Assembly (NCBI GenBank): GCA_032622095.1
Contig: CP136069.1
Span: 187,975,122-188,039,121 of the forward strand
Source of the DNA: Siphonodentalium dalli
Taxonomy: Eukaryota; Mollusca; Scaphopoda; Gadilida; Siphonodentaliidae
Direction: 5' to 3'
Length of the DNA: 64,000 nt
The notes beneath the pieces are model-generated. The model ran no database searches, had not been told where the DNA came from, and saw only the letters and a program-made list of their open reading frames with translations. Numbering within the stretch: the stretch's first letter is position 1; the number at the start of each line of letters is the position of its first letter. Shown here one piece after another: positions 32,901-43,350 of this stretch. The position numbers and the translations under genes are program-made.

Positions 32901-34210
32901 AGATCGTACCACTTCTTCTTAATAATTGAGGCAGATAACTAAAACGGATACATACATATTATATATCGTTGGAAAGAGGAAACACGCAAGATTCTCATAG
33001 TGTCATTATTATGACTGGCATGTTATTATTCGCGCTGTTTCGAATCGATTTGTAAGCACCGAACTGAAATATATTAGCGCAAAACGGCGTAAAAACAGAT
33101 TTGACCTCGGCACGTGAAAAGTTGACCTCGCACGGACAAATTAATAGGCCTATGTTAGTCCTGACCCGAAAATACCCACACATACCAAGTTTCATCGAAA
33201 TCGGCTGGGTCATTTTCGAGTCCATCGATTACACACAAACACACAAACACACAAACACACAAACAGATCTTCCAAAATATATAATAGACTAGAAGGTGAC
33301 CCGACTTCGTCCGGGCTTTGACCTTGAATTGTCTATTTTGAAGGCCAAGGTCAAGTGGGGTGACGATTTGACCCGTCCAAAACACAGTGCCCGAACAAAA
33401 GTACGCGACAAAAGTAACCGTCGAAATCGATCCGGTTTTACCCGATTTGACCTTGAATTGACCATTTTGAAGGTCAAGGTCAGGTGGGGTCAAACACCAA
33501 CACCCCAAAAATGGTGGAAATCGGCCCAGCGGATACCGGGATATCGGCCCAGCGGATATCGAGATACCCTATGCATCAAATTTCGTCCGTAACAATCCGC
33601 CAGTTTAACCCGATTTGATTTCCACTCAAGTATATAAACGCGCCTCATATACACACGCTCATTAATTATCAAGTTTCAACGTAAAGATAAATTACCATCG
33701 GTGCCCGAGATATCGCCAAGACGTCTGAAACAGTCAAATGCATCGGCCGGAGAAGAGTTAACGTGATCTAACTTTATGACCTCTAACGACGTCATAGAAG
33801 TTACGCATTGTTTTTACCCTGATAGAAGATCGTACCACTTCTTCTTAATAATTGAGGCAGATAACTAAAACGGATACATACATATTATATATCGTTGGAA
33901 AGAGGAAACACGAAAGATTATCATAGTGTCATTATTATGACTGGCATGTTATTATTCGCGCTGTTTCGAATCGATTTGTAAGCACCGAACTGAAATATAT
34001 TAGCGCAAAACGGCGTAAAAACAGATTTGACCTCGGCACGTGAAAAGTTGACCTCGCACGGACAAATTAATAGGCCTATGTTGGTCCTGACCCGAAAATA
34101 CCCCCACATACCAAGTTTCATCGAAATCGGCTGGGCCATTTTCGAGTCCATCGATTACACACAAACACACACACAAACACACAAACAGATCTTCCAAAAT
34201 ATATAATAGA
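14955..34210. repeat. Satellite array, 21 units of about 917 bases in three main types
   Basis: Units starting GACTAGAAGGTGACCCG recur at about 14959, 15880, 16783, 17703, 18625, 19528, 20438, 21364, 22282, 23208, 24126, 25044, 25970, 26888, 27810, 28713, 29631, 30553, 31456, 32374 and 33292. Type 1 has a short deletion before the ACCAACACC block. Type 2 carries GTGACGATTTG and ACGCGACAA. Type 3 has GATCCGTCC and is always 903 bases. The first unit is its own type 4. Order is 4-3-1-2-3-1-2-1-2-1-2-2-1-2-3-1-2-3-1-1-2. Units of one type are nearly identical. Each contains GGTCAAGGTCA-like sequence and a CACACAAA run. Open frames in the units are by-products; I see no evidence of coding. Confidence 0.95.
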
Positions 34211-34637
34211 TATATATAACTTTAGAATATAGTAGTTAATGTCTCGTGCAGGAAAATGGTCGCAATGGTGATGTTACCAAGAAATCACTTGGTGTACCAA
34301 CGTTTGTTGAACTGAATGCAAGAGCTCATCAACGTAACATTCCTCTGGATGGTCTTCGAGTTGAACATTTCACCCTTTTGTTGATGGCATTTGTACTTTC
34401 TTGAACCATGCCACCCAGCGTGAGTATGGCATATCAACCAACTATCAAAGGTGTCGCCTTTAAGACTACACACCAGTCTTGGTGGGGCTAATACAGCAGT
34501 AGCCAATGGCACACGCCTGGTCCAGTTGTTTAAGAACGGCTTCCAAACGGATGGGAACATACAGTCTTACCATACAAGGAAAGTAAAGCCACACATGAGA
34601 TCCTGTCTGAATCTAAATCATAACAAAATAAGGGGCG

Positions 34638-34823
34638 GTGCAGTCATGGTCCAATTTCATTTCCACTATCATGACACATACCCACAAACTAGCACCGTGT
34701 GTATTGTTATCATCTGCTTGGATCTGTTCGGTGAGACGTATTGATGAGCGCCAACAAGCTTGTTCTTATGATCATGTTCAAGGGGTTTGGGTATATTATG
34801 CAGTATGGTCTTCTACGCCTTAG
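34638..34823 (+). pseudogene. Possible decayed DDE integrase/transposase fragment, right arm
   Basis: This is the counterpart of the left-arm fragment: ISTIMTHTHKLAP matches IPTIMARVHKLAP, and the ends share VWSS/LWSS. No complete catalytic domain can be read. Weak call. Confidence 0.25.
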
Positions 34824-35411
34824 CAGAAATGCATCCGTAAAATGTCGGGCTTTCAACATTCGAAGCCATATACAGAAGTTGTCCGGGTACGTCAGTGCAT
34901 TAGATGAGTATGTGAATTGATGAACAATATATTGAGAAGTGGCTGTTTGGGAAGATCACCAGATGTACACGTTGTTATCCCCATTAGGTCACCAATGTTG
35001 ACAATACGCAGATAGATAGGTCCTTCTGAAAGCTAGTATACGCATCGACCGAATACCTTTCTAGTGTATCGCACAAGATGACGCCTATACCCCATATGTA
35101 GCATCTGAATTATTCCATAAGATATACCACGAATGAAGCTCGCTAAGAATTCCAAGCTTTCGAAACAAACACGTGAGCTGGACACCGGCATATGTATTGT
35201 TTGAAACATTCCGATTAGTGGGACCGTTCTACAAAGAAGTGTAGTGAACTGTTGTTGTGAGCGAGATATATTAATCTGACGAAGAGACGGAAACGGGTCT
35301 AGATAATGCTGAATGTGGCAAATTCAGAATAAGCTCAGGTACTGTTGTTTTGATTTTTGGAAGTCATAATCTGACTATTCGGCGCACCTATATACGGTTA
35401 CGGCCAGTATG

Positions 35412-35886
35412 GCTGATGGGGTCATTGTCACAAGGCATCGATCACATTCGTAGCCAGCTTTTTAAACCGATCACAAATGTAGCCAGCTTTTCTATGGCGA
35501 TCAAATTTGTAGCCAGCTTTTCATATTCAGGCGAGCCTCAATGAACACGATCAGGTTAATCTCATTTTTCTGAGTTGATGGATGAAAACAACTTGCATTT
35601 TGTTTTGATATTAGTTGATCTAATAACCTGAGGTTTCCGATCAATCTCGTTGGAATGCTCGAATTATATTCCAATATAAGTTGACAAACGAAGTCAGTGT
35701 TGGAGCATGACGTCGACATTTTAGTCACGAACGTGATGACGTCAGATTTCGCGCCATATAAAGCATGGAATTAGAAAAGCTGGCTACGAATGTGATCGCC
35801 GGTGAAAAATTCTGGCTACATTTGTGATCCATTTAAAAAGCTGGCTACGAATGTGACCGGAGCCTTGTGACAATGACCCCATCGGC
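35412..35886. mobile_element. Palindromic MITE, copy 2, with 9-base target duplication
   Basis: It has the same termini and subterminal GTAGCCAGCTTTT repeats as copy 1. It is flanked by GCCAGTATG at 35403-35411 and 35887-35895. The left arm, inverted, has the uninterrupted sequence at about 13425-13440 (GCGCCGATAATGGCCG), giving an independent empty site. A 9-base duplication suits Mutator-like elements, but the superfamily is not proven. Confidence 0.85.
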
Positions 35887-37708
35887 GCCAGTATGATCCC
35901 ATAGTGGAGAATGGATTTTGAAATGCCACATCGCGATTGTGGGTTTTCATCCTTCCAAAAGGCTACGACTTACGTTGGAACTAATAGATGGCTTATATTA
36001 TGTACCGTTTCGTCTATACAAATCGATATTATGACAAAAAGTTGAAATTAGTATGTGATAATATCGGCTTATTTTCAATTTCTGGCCGCCAGTTTGGCCG
36101 CCATATTGACTGAGTATCACTTGCGAAACCCTAATGAATAATTCATACATATCAACATGTAATTGTGGGTAGAAATCGAGAAACAATAACGCCCATCCTA
36201 AGAAAGTAAAGGAATGTAGACGTGTTTTCAAATTTTGGTCGCCATTTTGGCCGCCATCTTCGATTTGGAAAACCATTTCTTGCATGAGATGTAAGGTAAT
36301 TACTTCACCTCAGTATTTCCAACTCAACTGTAAGCATGGATGGGGTTGTCTCGACAATAATGCCCAATGTTGTGAATATGAGGGAATTTCGGTGATTTTT
36401 CAAAATCTGTCCGCCATTGTGGGCGCCATTTTGGATTTGGGGGACTTTTATTTGGATATGGTACAAGGAAAGTTCTTCGCCTAAATGTTCACAACTTACA
36501 ATAGTAAGCAGGTGTGGAGTTATCATGACAATAATGCTCACTGATTTTAAAATCAGCGATTTTCGGCGATTTTTCTATTTCTGGTGGCCATTTTTGCCGC
36601 CATCTTGGATTTGGGTAAATATTCCTCAACTCAGGTATAAGAGGAATCCTAGCTCGAGTATCTCCTGCACATATGTATGCATGGGTGTTGTTATAATAGC
36701 AATAACATTCATTGATTCGAAACATTACATCGCGTTATTAACGTACATTATAATTCGGCTTTGATCTATTATACCGGCATTTGGGAAAACGTGATATCGG
36801 ACAAAAATATCCCGCAATGAATGTATATTATGGTCCCCATGTGGTCGCCAATGACTCCTATATATGATAAATGTATAACATGACGCAAAGATGCCAACAT
36901 TTTCCCACAGAGACAAACGAAAGGTGGTAACAAGTCAGAAAAATAGCATATTTTCACATTTCGGCGGCCATCTTGGTCGCCATATTGGATTCTGGTGTCG
37001 GATTTTTGGCTAATGTGTAAGGGTTGTATATTAGCATAACGAATCGAGCGGAAAACAAGACCGCATGTGATATAATCTTTACTATAACGGCGATCAAAGA
37101 GACCTGGTGCATTTAAAAAAAATGGCCGCCATGATGGACGCCATCTTGTCTGGGGTCTCTGCGGCCACTTTTTTTTCTTGTTAACAAGTGAAAAAAATTA
37201 GAGGAGACCTTAAGAAAGAAAATTAGTGGAGTGAAGTTGAGTCCTGGGGGGGGGGGGGGTGCAGAGGTCGACCAATATCTCCTGGACTAATTAGCTATAT
37301 AGCTATACGCGCTGTGCTTAAAAAAAAAAAAACAAACAAACTCAAGCGATTTTATTTGATGATCTGCATAAATTACAATATGGTAATGGAGCTCTGTGGA
37401 AGCCATGGCTTACGGGTCAGAGCCCTATAATAATACAATAATTATAATATAGACATAAACTACATGTGGGTGCAAGTGCAAGAGGAGAAGAACAGTTGAG
37501 AGAGAGATGTAGGTTGGGGAGGGGTAGGGTGGTAAATGGTGTGCATAATATGTTGCAGATATGCTCATAAGCAATAGAACTACATGTTACTTGATTTCAT
37601 GAAACATTATTAATTCAATTTAATGAATGTGTAAGGATGTGACTGAATCACCAGTGGAGCACAGTTGATTTAGGCTAAGCATATGGAAGTTTGTTTGTTT
37701 TTTATTCT
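35496..37708. repeat. Tandem segmental duplication, copy A (2,213 bases)
   Basis: It runs from inside MITE copy 2 to inside the LINE 3' end. The same sequence restarts at 37709. The two copies appear identical apart from a poly-G run. Confidence 0.95.
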
Positions 37709-39924
37709 GGCGATCAAATTTGTAGCCAGCTTTTCATATTCAGGCGAGCCTCAATGAACACGATCAGGTTAATCTCATTTTTCTGAGTTGATGGATGAAA
37801 ACAACTTGCATTTTGTTTTGATATTAGTTGATCTAATAACCTGAGGTTTCCGATCAATCTCGTTGGAATGCTCGAATTATATTCCAATATAAGTTGACAA
37901 ACGAAGTCAGTGTTGGAGCATGACGTCGACATTTTAGTCACGAACGTGATGACGTCAGATTTCGCGCCATATAAAGCATGGAATTAGAAAAGCTGGCTAC
38001 GAATGTGATCGCCGGTGAAAAATTCTGGCTACATTTGTGATCCATTTAAAAAGCTGGCTACGAATGTGACCGGAGCCTTGTGACAATGACCCCATCGGCG
38101 CCAGTATGATCCCATAGTGGAGAATGGATTTTGAAATGCCACATCGCGATTGTGGGTTTTCATCCTTCCAAAAGGCTACGACTTACGTTGGAACTAATAG
38201 ATGGCTTATATTATGTACCGTTTCGTCTATACAAATCGATATTATGACAAAAAGTTGAAATTAGTATGTGATAATATCGGCTTATTTTCAATTTCTGGCC
38301 GCCAGTTTGGCCGCCATATTGACTGAGTATCACTTGCGAAACCCTAATGAATAATTCATACATATCAACATGTAATTGTGGGTAGAAATCGAGAAACAAT
38401 AACGCCCATCCTAAGAAAGTAAAGGAATGTAGACGTGTTTTCAAATTTTGGTCGCCATTTTGGCCGCCATCTTCGATTTGGAAAACCATTTCTTGCATGA
38501 GATGTAAGGTAATTACTTCACCTCAGTATTTCCAACTCAACTGTAAGCATGGATGGGGTTGTCTCGACAATAATGCCCAATGTTGTGAATATGAGGGAAT
38601 TTCGGTGATTTTTCAAAATCTGTCCGCCATTGTGGGCGCCATTTTGGATTTGGGGGACTTTTATTTGGATATGGTACAAGGAAAGTTCTTCGCCTAAATG
38701 TTCACAACTTACAATAGTAAGCAGGTGTGGAGTTATCATGACAATAATGCTCACTGATTTTAAAATCAGCGATTTTCGGCGATTTTTCTATTTCTGGTGG
38801 CCATTTTTGCCGCCATCTTGGATTTGGGTAAATATTCCTCAACTCAGGTATAAGAGGAATCCTAGCTCGAGTATCTCCTGCACATATGTATGCATGGGTG
38901 TTGTTATAATAGCAATAACATTCATTGATTCGAAACATTACATCGCGTTATTAACGTACATTATAATTCGGCTTTGATCTATTATACCGGCATTTGGGAA
39001 AACGTGATATCGGACAAAAATATCCCGCAATGAATGTATATTATGGTCCCCATGTGGTCGCCAATGACTCCTATATATGATAAATGTATAACATGACGCA
39101 AAGATGCCAACATTTTCCCACAGAGACAAACGAAAGGTGGTAACAAGTCAGAAAAATAGCATATTTTCACATTTCGGCGGCCATCTTGGTCGCCATATTG
39201 GATTCTGGTGTCGGATTTTTGGCTAATGTGTAAGGGTTGTATATTAGCATAACGAATCGAGCGGAAAACAAGACCGCATGTGATATAATCTTTACTATAA
39301 CGGCGATCAAAGAGACCTGGTGCATTTAAAAAAAATGGCCGCCATGATGGACGCCATCTTGTCTGGGGTCTCTGCGGCCACTTTTTTTTCTTGTTAACAA
39401 GTGAAAAAAATTAGAGGAGACCTTAAGAAAGAAAATTAGTGGAGTGAAGTTGAGTCCTGGGGGGGGGGGGGGGGGTGCAGAGGTCGACCAATATCTCCTG
39501 GACTAATTAGCTATATAGCTATACGCGCTGTGCTTAAAAAAAAAAAAACAAACAAACTCAAGCGATTTTATTTGATGATCTGCATAAATTACAATATGGT
39601 AATGGAGCTCTGTGGAAGCCATGGCTTACGGGTCAGAGCCCTATAATAATACAATAATTATAATATAGACATAAACTACATGTGGGTGCAAGTGCAAGAG
39701 GAGAAGAACAGTTGAGAGAGAGATGTAGGTTGGGGAGGGGTAGGGTGGTAAATGGTGTGCATAATATGTTGCAGATATGCTCATAAGCAATAGAACTACA
39801 TGTTACTTGATTTCATGAAACATTATTAATTCAATTTAATGAATGTGTAAGGATGTGACTGAATCACCAGTGGAGCACAGTTGATTTAGGCTAAGCATAT
39901 GGAAGTTTGTTTGTTTTTTATTCT
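37709..39924. repeat. Tandem segmental duplication, copy B (2,216 bases)
   Basis: Head-to-tail repeat of 35496-37708 with three extra G in the poly-G run near 39460. The copy starts with a truncated MITE (right half only). Near-identity means a very recent event or an assembly artefact. Confidence 0.95.
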
Positions 39925-40240
39925 TTGATGAATTTGAATTATATAGGTCATTAACACATATGGATCATTTATGATAACAGTCATTGATAAAGTGATCTTT
40001 TAGATATTTGGGGTAGTCAATACTCGTTTCAATGCGTAATCTGCAATCTTCAGGGAGGCTAGCTATTCCATAATGCTCCGGCTTTGTTTGAGATTGCGTT
40101 TTTGGAGGGTTAATTAGGTCATTTTAAATTCATGATATAGATTACCTTTTGATTTTGCGCGAGTATTATGGCTATGTATATCTGCTAGGTTTGTGAATAG
40201 TTTTGACAAGGAATCGGGTAGTGCATGTGTATGGTATAGG
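39540..40240 (-). mobile_element. 3' end of a CR1/L2-type LINE
   Basis: On the minus strand the sequence reads DSLSKLFTNLADIHSHNTR, the conserved HSHNTR block that follows the reverse transcriptase in CR1/L2 elements, then a frameshifted C-terminus. The 3' untranslated part contains CCATGGCTTCCACAGAGCTC, TTGTAATTTATG and AATAAAA, then a GTTTG-rich tail near 39545. The duplicated copy of this tail lies at about 37330-37708. It is broken and not functional. Confidence 0.65.
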
Positions 40241-40249
40241 GGAACATGT

Positions 40250-43031
40250 CTCTATTCCGAAGGTTCGCTATTCCGAAGGTTCACTATTCCGAAGGTTCGC
40301 TATTCCGAAGGTTCACTATTCCGAAGGTTCGCTATTCCGAAGGTTCTCTATTCCGAAGGTTCGCTATTCCGAAGGTTTTTGTTATTTTATAGGTTAACTA
40401 GCAGGTTAGCCCGCCACTGGCGGCATTCGTCCCATGGCTTTGTTCGAAAAAGCAATTGCAACAGGTTCCGACACACTTGTGCTGCATTTGCACCAAATTT
40501 CGGCAATAGTCAGAAACATGACAATTTATTTTTTGTTTTTCAATGAGTTAATTATTTTGTTTTTCAATGAGTTAATTGTGCTTTTTTAATTTTTTAATTG
40601 AATTTTTTGTTTTTAAATTTTACCCGATTTGTTTTGGTTTTTCAAGGAGTTAATTGTGCCCTTTTAATTTTGTTTTTCAATTTTACCCGATTTGTTTTTG
40701 TTTTTCAATGAACCCGTCCATGACACTTCCCGTATTTAGCAAGTTTGAGCTCAATCGGTTCGAGTCTATAAAGGACACACACATATATATGACACTTCCC
40801 GTAGGTAGCAAGTTTGAGCTCAATCGGCATTTCCTGGAATTTCCCAGTCAATATTTAGCAAGTTTGAGCTCAATCGGTTCGAGTCTATAAAGGACACACT
40901 CATATATATATGACACTTCCCGTAGGTAGCAAGTTTGAGCTCAATCGGCATTCCCTGGAATTTACCAGTCACCAACGCGGCGTAATTTTGGTACATATAT
41001 AGAGACCAATTGTCCATCGGCTGTCATGTGTAGTAAAGATGTCTTATAAGCCGACATTGCCGTGGGGATGCCCGTTCCTACACGCGTTTTCGATTCTATG
41101 AGTAGATTGGCAGATTCCAGTAGCTTTATAACGGTATATCTGGGGAGAAATCTGATGCTATATTCGTGATTATCTGGGATGATTTCGGTATATACCAAAG
41201 GTATATACTGTAAAAACAAAGCGCGCCATCCGTGCTCGTAGTGAATAAATTTCGAGCGATAACGTTTGCGTAAATACGAAATTGTGAGTGTTGGTTTGTA
41301 ACCGGGATTTCTGAGAAGCATTATGCCTATAACTACACCCCCCCCTAAGCCCTGACCTAAGTGCCATACATACTATAACAATGATGTTGTAAGAGCTCCA
41401 ATAAATCTCCCCGCATAGGCAAGCACTCAATGTTCCTGTATAACTATGCAGATGCTAATAACGTTGAATGGGAAACAGACGCTCTTTATAGAGATGCGTC
41501 AAAAACAAACGCTCATTAAATAATCACTTGATTAACCCACGCCGTGCCTTTGCGGTGATTTGAGATTGGAGAACGGGTGCTCTGAGCTTCTCTAAACCGC
41601 GACCACGGTCGTGTCGGTGTGATTTGACACTTACATAGGAAGTTTGAGCTCAATCTTTACACGCGTTTTGGATTCTATGAAGTACCCACATATATATACA
41701 CACATATATATATACGATTATATATATATTCTAAAGTATTCCGAGGGTTCTTTATCACGAAAACTCCTTTTATGAAAGAAATAACTTAAAACAATAAAAC
41801 ATTAAATGTGATTTTGTTTGTTTTCGCGGGTTTCCTTGGGATTTAATGTCATTACGTATCACGTTATCCCTCAATACATATTCACATCAAGCAGACCACA
41901 CAATTGCTATGTTTCCATAGGATTTAATGTCATTGCGTATGACGTTATATCTCAATAATAAGAATACGCCAGCTAAAGGCGGATTATAACAGTGGGGCTA
42001 TAACGCTCAATGAATACTGGAGCGCCATAACATACTGCATAGAAGAATATCGCTAATAGACGGATATGAGATGAACGTAACTGCAATTGTGACTTTGTAT
42101 TGACTTTAATGCCCACTTAATTTCCGATTCACCTATTATTTTTGATAGTGCCTTGATATACGGTTTTAATAACACTCTATGCCATAACATATGATTAAAA
42201 TACTGTAATTCATCACCATTTGAAACGTCTGTGTCTCGGAAGATGCCCAATGAGAAATAGAAAACAGCTGAAATCATTCCCAAGATTCCCCCGTTATGGC
42301 TCCCAGAACGCAATAGAATTCAAACTAAAAATGTATTTTCAATGAAAGGGGAATAACTCTATCTTTAAAATATAGTTATTCCCCTCCATTGAAAATAATA
42401 CACTTTGAGCAACAAAACTAGATGAAAATTAAGCACAAAAACACGTCGGTAACTCACAAAAAACAACATGTTTACAGTTTATTACACCGGATAAGTTGAT
42501 AATACAATAAGAGCTTCCTATTTCAAATGGTGGGTAATATGACTTATATTATAGATATGTGATTTGGGGGTTCGAAAGGCCTGGGCCTTTAATGTTGATG
42601 TTTCTTTCAAGTACATATTGCCAGTTCGGACAGACTGTATCTCTTACATGTAGTTTATTTCAGTCACGCAGTCATCGTGTTTTCAAATTTCCATAATAAA
42701 TGATAAACTGATACTGTCTTCTTGCTATTAATAAGTTATTATAACCGACATCTGGGACAATTTGGGAATTAGAATGGGGTATATAATTGTACTATATGTG
42801 AATACTAGCGAAAGTATTTTTCATTCCTCGTGTGGTTTTTGTGGGGGGGGGGGGGGGTGCAAATTTTGATTCATTTCTGGTTAAGTACGCCCAGAATAGA
42901 AAACGTCGGAATAGCGAACCTTCGGAATAGCGAACCATCGGAATAATGAACCTTCGCAATATGGAACCTTCGGAATAATGAACCTTCGGAATAGCGAACC
43001 TTCGGAATAATGAACCTTCGGAATAGAGAAC
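40250..43031. mobile_element. 2.8-kb element with inverted 16-base repeat arrays as termini, nested in the LINE
   Basis: The left end is eight copies of CTATTCCGAAGGTTCG (40252-40377). The right end is about eight inverted copies (42902-43031). The LINE reading frame is interrupted exactly here: HDYHTG ends at 43030 and DSLSKLF resumes near 40230. So the arrays mark the two ends of an insertion. The interior has no recognisable transposase. It carries several short repeats and two weak minus-strand open frames (41321-40962, 42313-42053) that I cannot identify. Confidence 0.75.
40733..40970. repeat. Two tandem copies of a 119-base unit
   Basis: The unit contains TTTAGCAAGTTTGAGCTCAA then TCGAGTCTATAAAGGACACA. 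It resembles the tail of the satellite unit (CCAAGTTTCATCGAAATCGG, then TCGAGTCCATCGATTACACA), suggesting related transposon ends. Confidence 0.6.
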
Positions 43032-43350
43032 CCTACCCGTATGGTAGTCATGCAGTATTCTTATTAGCTGCATGTTCCCAATGTCATCAAGCATTAGTAG
43101 TTTGGCTTGTCTGCAATATGTGGAAATATTACTAGTACCATTTGAGATAATTTTTAGGGCATTCTCCTGTAATTTTCGGATTTTAGTAAGATTTTTTTGG
43201 TAGACGAGCTCCAGATTGCATTACAGTAGGTCAGGTAGGGTATAATTAATGATAGATACACGGTTTTCAATGTAGCAGTAGGAACAAAGTCACTGATTTT
43301 TCTCAGAATTCCGACATTGCTGGAAAGTTTAGAGCATATTAAATGTATCC
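43032..43350 (-). pseudogene. LINE reverse transcriptase fragment, CR1/L2 type
   Basis: The minus strand reads a block like SSNVGILRKISDFVPTATLK, then LIIPYLTYCNAIWSS, then LRKLQ-type sequence and LMLDDIGNMQLIRILHDYH. This matches the C-terminal thumb region of CR1/L2 reverse transcriptases. It is the upstream (5') continuation of the fragment at 39540-40240 and is truncated near 43350. Confidence 0.7.

Larger units (their letters stand above)
34470..37289 (-). mobile_element. Right arm of the long inverted repeat
   Basis: This is the inverted partner of 12077-14300, interrupted by MITE copy 2 (35412-35886). Its outer end, CCTGGACTAATTAG near 37283-37296, matches the left arm's outer end inverted. 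Its outer 1.8 kb is included in the tandem duplication that follows. Confidence 0.7.

Noticed and set aside
14955-34210. Repeated open frames of 60-196 codons in every satellite unit, on both strands
   Set aside because: They follow the unit repeat, differ by unit type through small indels, often need non-ATG starts, and show low-complexity Cys/Val runs from the CACACAAA tract. No splice, signal or polyadenylation context.
36284-39170. Pairs of identical 60-115-codon frames in the duplicated segment
   Set aside because: They are identical because the DNA is duplicated, and they fall within the degenerate AAGATGGCG repeat region on both strands.
40962-41321. 119-codon minus-strand frame in the LINE-nested element
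   Set aside because: Normal composition, but it begins in the tandem duplication, has no recognised domain and no supporting signals; kept only as a note.
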